Positions 15,467-22,115 of a DNA stretch of 64,000 nucleotides are shown here, piece after piece. The number at the start of each line of letters is the position of its first letter. Within the stretch, counting starts at the first letter, position 1. Both the position numbers and the translations under genes were made by a program. The DNA comes from Acidipila rosea. GTDB taxonomy: Bacteria; Acidobacteriota; Terriglobia; Terriglobales; Acidobacteriaceae. The stretch covers positions 434,001 to 498,000 of the forward strand of contig NZ_SMGK01000001.1 in NCBI RefSeq assembly GCF_004339725.1. The letters are read 5' to 3'. The notes under the pieces are model-generated. The model saw nothing but the letters and a program-made list of their open reading frames with translations. It was not told the DNA's origin and made no database searches.

Positions 15467-17158
15467 ATGGGAACAGTAGGACTCTCTTTCGGATCACCTA
15501 CGTCGGGCACGGGCTTTAATGTGACAAGCACAGTCAACCAGATTGTCACGAACATGCAAACGGTTGAGACCCCGTGGAAGACACAGCTTACTTCGCTGCA
15601 GGCCGAGGATACAGCGCTGACCTCGATAGGCACGGATCTTAACGCGCTCTCGACCTCCATGCAGGCATTGACCGATTTCCAGGGAGTGCTCGCAGGCAAG
15701 CAGGGATCGAGCTCGGATACGAACACCTTGCAGCTGACCTCCGCAGCGACGACGGCCATCGCGGGCAGCCATACGATTGTCGTTTCACAGCTGGCACAGA
15801 CCTCGTCTTATGTGAGTGGTGCGATAGCAAACGCGAGCGATACTCTCGCCGGGAGCCTGACGCTTTCAATTGGAAGCGGCAGTTCGCAGACGATCACTCT
15901 GAACTCGTCCGACAATACCCTGGCCGGTCTTGCGAATACGATCAACTCGGGCAGTTATGGCGTAACCGCTAATGTAATCACCGACTCCTCCGGATCGCGA
16001 CTGTCGCTGGTGAGCAGCACAAGCGGAGCAGGCGGCGATATTACCCTCTCCAGCAGCATGACAGACACCAGCAACAGCAATGCTGCCGTAACTTTCACTC
16101 AGGCCCAGGCAGGCCAGGATGCTTTGATGACCGTTGACGGAGTCTCTGTGACAAGTGCTTCGAATACTGTCACGAACGCAATTCAAGGTGTGACCTTTCA
16201 ATTGCTAAAGGCCTCTCCCTCTGAGAACGTGCAGGTTCAGATCACGAATGACAATACCTCGGTGACGACGGCGGTCAATACGTTTGTGACTGCTTACAAC
16301 AAGGTCCTTACTGACCTGAACACGCAGGAGGGAAATACATCGTCAGGGACGCCGGAGCCGCTGTTCGGCAACCCGGTCCTGGCCAATCTGCAGCAGCAGT
16401 TGCAGGCGGCGTTGACGTTCACTCAGCCGGCGCAGGCAGTGGCGACGAATACCACTATCGGAACAAGTGACACGCTCGCCGGGAGCTTGTCGATCGCCGT
16501 GGGGACAGGAGCCGCGCAGACGGTGGCAGTGCCTTCGAGTACTCCGACGCTGGCTGGGCTTGCATCTGCCATCAACGCGGCCAATATGGGAGTGACCGCG
16601 AATGTGATCACTTCAGGGAGTCAGTCGACACTAAGCCTGCAGAATGCGACGAGTGGGTCGGCCGGAGTCATCAACATCAACAGCAGCAGTCTCTCCGATA
16701 CGACTACCGGACAGGCGGTCACCTTTGGTGGGTCGCTTTCGGCGGGCGTGACTTCGCTCACGCAACTGGGAATTACCGTCAATAATGACGGCACGCTGGC
16801 CCTCAACGGAGACACGCTGAACAGTGAGCTGAACAGTAACTATCAGGACGTGGTGAATTTTTTTCAACCAAGCGGAAACTTCACTTCCTTCGGCGGAAAC
16901 TTCTCTACGGTGATGGGGAACCTTGGAAACAGTGCGCCGAGCGGGGCAGTTTATCTGGCAATGCAGGAGAATTCGACCACCGAGTCGCAGTTGAATACCA
17001 ATGTGTCCAATGAAGAGGCAATCATCAACACCCAGAAGGCAACCCTGACGACCGAACTCAATCAGGCGAATTTTACATTGACGCAGATACCACAGCAGCT
17101 CAATTACATGAACGAACTTTACAGCGCCATCACCGGGTATAACACCTACCATCCGTAG
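15467..17158 (+). CDS. fliD: Flagellar hook-associated protein 2 (filament cap)
   Basis: A 563-residue protein from ATG 15467, 40 bases after murB. The N-terminus (FGSPTSGTGFNVTSTVNQIV) is the FliD N-terminal domain and the C-terminus (residues about 440-563, FQPSGNFTSF then LTTELNQANFTLTQIPQQL) the coiled-coil C-terminal domain. FliD pentamers cap the growing filament and help flagellin fold. The middle is very rich in Ser/Thr/Asn and holds two copies of an 87-residue block (see repeats at 15836 and 16466), making the protein longer than the usual roughly 450 residues. The filament chaperone gene fliS follows 52 bases later. Confidence 0.93.
   Translation: MGTVGLSFGSPTSGTGFNVTSTVNQIVTNMQTVETPWKTQLTSLQAEDTALTSIGTDLNALSTSMQALTDFQGVLAGKQGSSSDTNTLQLTSAATTAIAGSHTIVVSQLAQTSSYVSGAIANASDTLAGSLTLSIGSGSSQTITLNSSDNTLAGLANTINSGSYGVTANVITDSSGSRLSLVSSTSGAGGDITLSSSMTDTSNSNAAVTFTQAQAGQDALMTVDGVSVTSASNTVTNAIQGVTFQLLKASPSENVQVQITNDNTSVTTAVNTFVTAYNKVLTDLNTQEGNTSSGTPEPLFGNPVLANLQQQLQAALTFTQPAQAVATNTTIGTSDTLAGSLSIAVGTGAAQTVAVPSSTPTLAGLASAINAANMGVTANVITSGSQSTLSLQNATSGSAGVININSSSLSDTTTGQAVTFGGSLSAGVTSLTQLGITVNNDGTLALNGDTLNSELNSNYQDVVNFFQPSGNFTSFGGNFSTVMGNLGNSAPSGAVYLAMQENSTTESQLNTNVSNEEAIINTQKATLTTELNQANFTLTQIPQQLNYMNELYSAITGYNTYHP
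15836..16096 (+). repeat. FliD internal repeat, copy 1 (87 codons)
   Basis: Encodes residues 124-210. The block begins SDTLAGSLTLSIG, continues NTLAGLANTIN, GVTANVIT, LSLVSSTSGAGG and ends SMTDTS..AAVTF. The matching block at 16466-16726 has the same length and the same ordered motifs, which indicates an ancient in-gene duplication of a hook-IN-type module. Confidence 0.85.
16466..16726 (+). repeat. FliD internal repeat, copy 2 (87 codons)
   Basis: Encodes residues 334-420: SDTLAGSLSIAVG, PTLAGLASAIN, GVTANVIT, LSLQNATSGSAG, then SLSDTT..QAVTF. It is exactly 87 codons, as in copy 1, and starts 210 codons after it. The copies have diverged clearly at the DNA level, so this is not a recent duplication. 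Confidence 0.85.
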
Positions 17159-17210
17159 TGATCGGATCAAAGAAGCGAAATCAAGCAGAGGCTCAGGGGG
17201 CGCTGCACAG

Positions 17211-17666
17211 ATGAATTATCAGAACCAGGCAATCGCGGGCATGAACCGCGTGGAATTAGTCGTTGCGCTCTATGACGGCATGATGAAGTTTCTGCACAGG
17301 GCTTTGCGGGCGATTGACGCGGGTGATGACGCGGCGCGGCGTGTAGCGATCCGGCGCGTCCTGGATATCCTCATGCACCTGCAGTCGCGGCTCAGAATGG
17401 ACATTGGAGGAAGTCCGGCGAAGTCTTTGTCAGAGTTTTACGCGGCGGTCTTTGCGCTGGCTATCGAGGGTTCGCGGTTGAAGTCGCGGGAGCGGCTGGA
17501 AGAGGCGATCAACTGCGTACGAAATGTACGCGAGGCGTGGCAACAGGTAGCGCGTGACCCTGAAGTGCTGCGCTTGCTGGGTGAGACCGCACCGCAACAA
17601 TCAGTCGCGGGCGCCGTGGCGGCGTATGCGCAGCCGGCAGTGCACGGCACGAGCTGGACCGCCTGA
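17211..17666 (+). CDS. fliS: Flagellar export chaperone
   Basis: A 151-residue, mainly helical cytoplasmic protein. The N-terminus (MNYQNQAIAGMNRVELVVALYDGMMKFLHRA) has the FliS pattern in which a short tail precedes LV..LYDG, and the following helices (RVLDILMHLQSRLRMDIGG, LSEFYAAVF) fit the four-helix fold that binds the flagellin C-terminus to prevent early polymerisation. It lies 52 bases after fliD, the usual order. The C-terminal Ala/Gln-rich tail is longer than usual. No flagellin gene is present in the window. Confidence 0.9.
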   Translation: MNYQNQAIAGMNRVELVVALYDGMMKFLHRALRAIDAGDDAARRVAIRRVLDILMHLQSRLRMDIGGSPAKSLSEFYAAVFALAIEGSRLKSRERLEEAINCVRNVREAWQQVARDPEVLRLLGETAPQQSVAGAVAAYAQPAVHGTSWTA

Positions 17667-17693
17667 CGAAGCGAGCTTGAGTTGAGTCGAGGA

Positions 17694-17735
17694 AGCCATG
17701 CGCCCCGACGCGAAGAAGCGCGACGGGGCATGGCT
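17694..17735. terminator. Strong hairpin between convergent fliS and lysS
   Basis: AGCCATGCGCCCCG pairs with CGGGGCATGGCT with a single bulged base; the loop itself can fold (GCG/CGC). It lies between two converging genes and has no clear T-run, so it is a likely but not certain bidirectional terminator. Confidence 0.65.
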
Positions 17736-17741
17736 CGGTGG

Positions 17742-19370
17742 CTATGCCTCTGCTGCTTGTTTCTGTGGGCGCAGGAGGGGGAAGAGAATCACGTCCCGGA
17801 TGGATTTTGCGCCGGTCAGGATCATGGTGAGGCGATCGATGCCGATGCCTTCACCGCCAGTCGGCGGCAGTCCATATCCGAGCGCGCGAACATAATCTTC
17901 GTCCATCTGGTGAGCCTCATCGTCGCCGCGTTCCCGCTCGGTGAGTTGCTGCTCGAAGCGCCTGCGCTGCTCCTCCGGATCATTCAACTCACTGAAGGCA
18001 TTCCCCACCTCGAAGCCGCCAATGTAGAACTCGAAGCGCTCCACCCAGTCCGGTTCGTCCGCCTTCTGCTTCGAGAGCGGCGAAACGGCGAGTGGGAAGT
18101 CGTAGATGATGGTCGGCTGGATGAGATGCGATTCGGCGACTGTTTCAAAGATGTCGGCAATCGCTTTGCCGCAGGAGCTGCCGCGACTCAGTTGACCATG
18201 AATCAGGTCAAGAGCCGCATAGAAGACGTCAAGCTCCTTACGTTGCTGAAACTCTGCTGTGCCTAATTCATTGAGTGCCCCGCGCGGGGTCGATGGCCTG
18301 GAAATGGCCCTGTCGAGCAGATTTAGAAGTGATGCGGAGTTTTCAAAGTCATTGAAAACCGGCATTGCGCCTCCTGCCTCTTTGGGCCAAAATTCGACAA
18401 TCGCCTCGCGCATGGAGTAGCTGCGCCACTGTCCGAGGTCAATCTCATGCCCGTTGAATGTGGTCTTGGTCGTACCGTTCACCTGCTTAGCGACATAAGT
18501 AACTAGCTCTTCTGTAAGCTTCATCAGGTCGTGATAATTCGCATACGCCTGATAGAACTCAAGCATGGTGAACTCAGGATTGTGCTGGGTTGAGATACCT
18601 TCATTCCGGAAGTTGCGATTGATCTCATACACGCGGTCCATGCCGCCGACGACGAGCCGCTTGAGGTAGAGCTCCGGTGCTATCCGCAGATACAGGTCGA
18701 GATCGAGCGCATTGTGATGGGTGGTGAAGGGCTTCGCTGCGGCTCCGCCGGCGATCTGCTGCATCATAGGTGTTTCTACTTCGAGATAGCCGCGTTCGTC
18801 GAAGAAACTGCGAACTGCCCGGAGTACCTGGGCTCGCTTGACGAACGTTTCCCGCACCTCGGGATTCATGAAGAGATCAACGTAGCGCTGGCGATAACGC
18901 AGCTCTACATCTTCCAGGCCGTGATACTTGTCCGGTAATGCAAGCATGGCCTTCGAAAGAAAAGTCAGAGTCTCGACGTGGATACTCAGCTCCCCTGTAC
19001 GCGTGCGGAATAAGTAGCCGGTTACACCGATGTGGTCGCCCATGTCGAGCAGCTTGTACAGTTCAAAGGCCTGGTCTCCCACTGCATCCTTGCGGACGTA
19101 GATCTGGAGGCGTTCGCCGCCCTGCTGCAGATGGGCAAAGCCGGCCTTGCCCTGTCCGCGAATGGTCATGACCCGGCCTGCGACCGAGACAGGCACCCGC
19201 TCGGCCTCGAGTTCTTCCCCGGTTTTGCTCTCGTAGGAGGCACGAATCTCAGGAATTGTATGAGTGGCCGAATACTGATTCGGGTAGGTTTCACTGCCGA
19301 GCGCGGCAATCTGTTTCAGCTTTTCCTGGCGGAGCGCAAATAGCTCACGCTCAAATTCTGATGCGAACAC
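17742..19370 (-). CDS. lysS: Lysyl-tRNA synthetase, class II
   Basis: A 542-residue enzyme that charges tRNA-Lys. The N-terminal OB-fold anticodon-binding domain (about 60-170, [19 protein letters not shown]) is followed by the class II core: motif 1 region ([15 protein letters not shown]), motif 2 ([20 protein letters not shown]) and motif 3 ([13 protein letters not shown]). A normal class II enzyme, about 35-40 residues longer than E. coli LysS because of a short insert after GGAMPVFND and a longer C-terminus. It is convergent with fliS and divergent from the atp genes. Confidence 0.97.
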   Translation of the reverse strand: MFASEFERELFALRQEKLKQIAALGSETYPNQYSATHTIPEIRASYESKTGEELEAERVPVSVAGRVMTIRGQGKAGFAHLQQGGERLQIYVRKDAVGDQAFELYKLLDMGDHIGVTGYLFRTRTGELSIHVETLTFLSKAMLALPDKYHGLEDVELRYRQRYVDLFMNPEVRETFVKRAQVLRAVRSFFDERGYLEVETPMMQQIAGGAAAKPFTTHHNALDLDLYLRIAPELYLKRLVVGGMDRVYEINRNFRNEGISTQHNPEFTMLEFYQAYANYHDLMKLTEELVTYVAKQVNGTTKTTFNGHEIDLGQWRSYSMREAIVEFWPKEAGGAMPVFNDFENSASLLNLLDRAISRPSTPRGALNELGTAEFQQRKELDVFYAALDLIHGQLSRGSSCGKAIADIFETVAESHLIQPTIIYDFPLAVSPLSKQKADEPDWVERFEFYIGGFEVGNAFSELNDPEEQRRRFEQQLTERERGDDEAHQMDEDYVRALGYGLPPTGGEGIGIDRLTMILTGAKSIRDVILFPLLRPQKQAAEA

Positions 19371-19458
19371 TGAAGGAGCCTCGTGATTGAAGTGTAAGGG
19401 TCAGTATAGCGGGGCAGTTGCTGTCTGATCTCTGCCATTGCTGTATAACAGTCGATGG

Positions 19459-19701
19459 ATGGCAGACGGTTCCAATAAGAAGCAGGGCGGTGGGCTGCAC
19501 TCGCTGGTCAAGGCCGAGCGAATGATGCAGATCGCCTTTGTGCTGCCCGCGGCCGTTTTTATAGGCTGGGCGGCGGGCGCGCTGCTGGATAAGTGGCTGC
19601 ATACCAGCTGGATCTACATCGTCGGGCTCATCTTTGGATCAGTCGCCGGGCTAGTCGAGGCCGTTCGGCAGGCGTTGCAGATGGGGGACAAAAAGCCATG
19701 A
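19459..19701 (+). CDS. atpZ: AtpZ/AtpI family ATP synthase accessory protein
   Basis: An 80-residue protein starting at ATG 19459. After a Lys/Gly-rich N-terminus it has two hydrophobic helices (AFVLPAAVFIGWAAGALLD and IYIVGLIFGSVAGLVEA), the arrangement of small AtpZ/AtpI proteins encoded at the head of F-type ATPase operons; some promote Mg2+ uptake or c-ring assembly. A -10-like TATAAC (19444-19449) lies just upstream, so the transcript leader may be extremely short. The next atp gene begins 16 bases later. Confidence 0.8.
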   Translation: MADGSNKKQGGGLHSLVKAERMMQIAFVLPAAVFIGWAAGALLDKWLHTSWIYIVGLIFGSVAGLVEAVRQALQMGDKKP

Positions 19702-19717
19702 ACCGCCAGGTAAGCCT

Positions 19718-20128
19718 ATGACCGGAGCAAATCCCTTTTTGGAATTTACAGACGCCGACCTTAAGGACGCGCTGATGCGTGCTCTCAGGACGATCGTCCT
19801 GCTGGGGCTTGGCCTGGCGGTGGCGGTGGGTTTTGCCGCCGGGTGGCGTTCGGCGGTAATGCTGCTGGTGGGCGCCATGGTCTCGGCCACAGGTCTTTAT
19901 GAGTGGCAGCAGCTGATTTCGCTGATCAATGCGAAGCTCGACAATGCCCGCTCACCCCGGTCAACAGTCTGGGTAGTAACGATGTTTTTCTTCCGGCTCG
20001 CGCTGGCGGCGGTCATCCTTTATGCTAGTGTGAGGTATCTTCACGGATCGCTCTATGCGCTGATTGCAGGTCTGGGGCTGGCGATGATTGCCCTTACGAT
20101 CGAGGCAGTGCGCCTCGTGCGTTCCTGA
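19718..20128 (+). CDS. atpI: ATP synthase protein I-like
   Basis: A 136-residue membrane protein with four predicted helices (LRTIVLLGLGLAVAVGFAAG, AVMLLVGAMVSATGLYEW, VWVVTMFFFRLALAAVILYA and LYALIAGLGLAMIALTIEAV). The size, topology and position between atpZ and atpB fit subunit I, which is thought to help assemble the c-ring. The sequence is poorly conserved across bacteria, so the name rests mainly on context. It is followed by atpB after 24 bases. Confidence 0.78.
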   Translation: MTGANPFLEFTDADLKDALMRALRTIVLLGLGLAVAVGFAAGWRSAVMLLVGAMVSATGLYEWQQLISLINAKLDNARSPRSTVWVVTMFFFRLALAAVILYASVRYLHGSLYALIAGLGLAMIALTIEAVRLVRS

Positions 20129-20152
20129 AGGCCGGGAAACTAAACAACCCAC

Positions 20153-20890
20153 ATGCTCAGTTTACAGCTAGCTCTCATGCATCTTCTGAACCAGCTCTTC
20201 GGCGCGCCCGTCACGGCGCTGCTGCTGAAGCTCGGTATCCATCCTGCGCACCCTGCCGCACCCTTTGACCGCACCGTAACGTTGGAACTGGTAGCGATGG
20301 TGGGCCTGCTGCTCTTCTTCGTGCTGGTACGCGCAACACTCAGCGTTGAAAAGCCCGGACCGGCGCAGCATCTGGCCGAGATGATTCACGGATTCGTGAG
20401 CGACCAGGGCGAGTCAATCATTGGCCATGGCCATGAACCGCACATTGCTTTCGTAACGACGATTCTGCTCTTCATCGTCTGCTGCAACTGCTTCGGGTTG
20501 CTGCCGCATATCGACACGCCGACGGCGAATCCGGTTGTCCCGCTGGGCGTAGCGCTTCTCACGTTTATTTATTACAACTACCACGGCGTCCGAGCGCAGG
20601 GGCCCATTGGGTACCTGAAGCACTTTATGGGGCCTATCTGGTGGATCGCACCACTACTGTTTCCAATCGAGATCATCTCTCACCTTGCCCGAATCATGTC
20701 ACTCACTATTCGTCTCTACGCCAATATGTTTGCAAGTGATCTGCTGACGCTGGTGTTCTTTTCGATGGTGCCTATTGGGATCCCGATCGTGTTTCTGGGG
20801 CTTCACTTTGCGGTGGCCTTGATTCAGGCCTATGTGTTTATGCTGCTGGCGATGATCTATCTGTCGCAGGCTGTTTCGCACGATCACTAA
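20153..20890 (+). CDS. atpB: F0F1 ATP synthase subunit a
   Basis: A 245-residue polytopic inner-membrane protein that forms the proton half-channels against the c-ring. The essential Arg is in helix aIV/V context LTIRLYANMFASDLL, and the late helix ends FMLLAMIYLSQAVSHDH. There are about five hydrophobic helices. It lies in the usual place before atpE but the two are 142 bases apart, a gap containing the paired palindromes at 20917-20946. Subunit b and the F1 genes are absent from the window. Confidence 0.95.
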   Translation: MLSLQLALMHLLNQLFGAPVTALLLKLGIHPAHPAAPFDRTVTLELVAMVGLLLFFVLVRATLSVEKPGPAQHLAEMIHGFVSDQGESIIGHGHEPHIAFVTTILLFIVCCNCFGLLPHIDTPTANPVVPLGVALLTFIYYNYHGVRAQGPIGYLKHFMGPIWWIAPLLFPIEIISHLARIMSLTIRLYANMFASDLLTLVFFSMVPIGIPIVFLGLHFAVALIQAYVFMLLAMIYLSQAVSHDH

Positions 20891-20916
20891 GGACCGTGCA
20901 GGATTTAAATTCTGCG

Positions 20917-20946
20917 CTCGATCGAGTTTAGCTTCCCTCGATCGAG
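20917..20946. repeat. Paired CTCGATCGAG palindromes between atpB and atpE
   Basis: The 10-bp palindrome CTCGATCGAG occurs twice (20917-20926 and 20937-20946), start to start 20 bases, on the same helical face. In RNA the copies can pair with each other to form a stem with a 10-base loop. It may set atpE mRNA stability or translation relative to atpB, or be a protein site. Function is inference. Confidence 0.6.
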
Positions 20947-21032
20947 GCAGGCCGTGAGCGTGAGGGGGCCAGCACGGTGAGCCTCAACCACCCACTGATG
21001 GCACATACTGAAAAGGAAGCAGGAGAATCACA

Positions 21033-21338
21033 ATGCGTAAACTGCAATATCTCTTCATGACTCTGTCTGTGCTGCTGATGGCAGCTCCGGCATATGCCCA
21101 GTCCGGCTCGACCGGCGGCGGAATCAGCATGGTGCCGATCGGCGCCGGAATCGGCATGGCGCTCGCCGCCGGGCTTTGCGGCCTGGGCCAGGGCCGCGCA
21201 ACCGCCTCGGCAACGGAAGCTCTCGCACGGAACCCTGGAGCCCGCGCAGGCATTCAGCTGCTGCTGGTGCTCGGTCTTGCGTTTATCGAGTCTCTCTCGC
21301 TGTTCACGCTGGTCATCATCTTCCTCAAGGTGAATTAA
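21033..21338 (+). CDS. atpE: F0F1 ATP synthase subunit c with signal-like N-terminal extension
   Basis: A 101-residue proteolipid. Helix 1 (MALAAGLCGLGQGRATASATEALARNPGAR) and helix 2 with the ion-binding Glu (LAFIESLSLFTLVI) are standard. A Gln in GQG and the ES pair resemble parts of the Na+-binding signature, but the Thr after Ser is Leu, so H+ coupling is as likely. The first 25 residues (MRKLQYLFMTLSVLLMAAPAYAQ) look like a cleavable signal peptide with an AYA site. A strong ribosome site AGGAG lies seven bases before the ATG, in keeping with high c-subunit demand. A hairpin follows at 21394. Confidence 0.95.
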   Translation: MRKLQYLFMTLSVLLMAAPAYAQSGSTGGGISMVPIGAGIGMALAAGLCGLGQGRATASATEALARNPGARAGIQLLLVLGLAFIESLSLFTLVIIFLKVN

Positions 21339-21393
21339 GAGCAGTTTCTGCAGAGATGGAGGGAGTCTGGGGAACCGGAACTCTCGATCTGCG

Positions 21394-21426
21394 CACAAGG
21401 CCCTCGATCGTTCGAGGGCCTTTGTG
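21394..21426 (+). terminator. Hairpin terminator after atpE
   Basis: CACAAGGCCCTCGA pairs with TCGAGGGCCTTTGTG around TCGT, a long GC-rich stem ending in TTTGTGCTGTTA. It lies about 56 bases beyond the atpE stop and marks the end of this part of the atp operon, confirming that atpF and the F1 genes do not follow. Confidence 0.75.
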
Positions 21427-21488
21427 CTGTTATGGAACCGGAAGCGTTGAATTGGGTTATTTCAAACCAACGACAGGAGGACGGGGAG

Positions 21489-22025
21489 ATGAGCCAAATC
21501 GACCTTCGCACGGCCAAGCAGGAAGATATCCCGGCGCTGCGCGGGCTCATACAACATTCTGCGCGGGTGCTGCGCTATGACCTTTACTCGCCGGAGACGA
21601 TAGAAGCGGCGCTCCGGGGGCCACTCGGTTTGGATTCCCAGCTTGTTGAGGATGGCACCTACTTCGTCGCAGAGATAGATGGTGTGCTCGCCGGTTGCGG
21701 AGGCTGGAGCCAGCGGCGAACCCTCAGTGGCAGTGACCATGCCGTCAACCGCGACGATGCACTTCTCGACCCGCAATCTGAGCCTGCGAAGATTCGTGCC
21801 TTCTTTACCCATCCCGATTACGCACGCCTTGGCGTGGCGACGGCTCTTTTGAGGGCAAGTGAACAGGCTGCACGGCAAGCAGGGTTCTGGCGCCTTGAGT
21901 TGGCGGCCACGCTGCCCGGCAAGCCGTTCTATGCTCGTCACGGTTACAAGCTGGTCGAACCTCGCACGGTCGATTTGCCTGGCGGAGGCTTTTTGGAGAT
22001 CAGATTGATGAGCAAGGTTCTTTGA
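21489..22025 (+). CDS. GNAT family N-acetyltransferase
   Basis: About 178 residues from ATG 21489, which has an AGGAGG eight bases upstream; an earlier in-frame ATG at 21432 lies almost on the atpE terminator and lacks such a site. The acetyl-CoA-binding motif region is AFFTHPDYARLGVATALL (a variant of the R/Q-x-x-G-x-G/A loop), followed by a beta4-alpha4 segment (FWRLELAATLPGKPFYARHGY). The substrate is unknown; small-molecule or protein N-acetylation is possible. It stands alone, between the atp genes and the GAF/PAS kinase. Confidence 0.88.
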   Translation: MSQIDLRTAKQEDIPALRGLIQHSARVLRYDLYSPETIEAALRGPLGLDSQLVEDGTYFVAEIDGVLAGCGGWSQRRTLSGSDHAVNRDDALLDPQSEPAKIRAFFTHPDYARLGVATALLRASEQAARQAGFWRLELAATLPGKPFYARHGYKLVEPRTVDLPGGGFLEIRLMSKVL

Positions 22026-22115
22026 CGACAGACTGTGTTTTGTCTTTCTGAATCATGTGGAGCACTTGGCGTCGGGGAGGATGGCGTTCGCTTAACCGCG
22101 GAGTTTTTGCCATTT

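Noticed and set aside
19438..19458. Extension of atpZ to a TTG start at 19438
   Set aside because: It would place the -10-like TATAAC inside the gene; the ATG at 19459 gives the usual AtpZ N-terminus.
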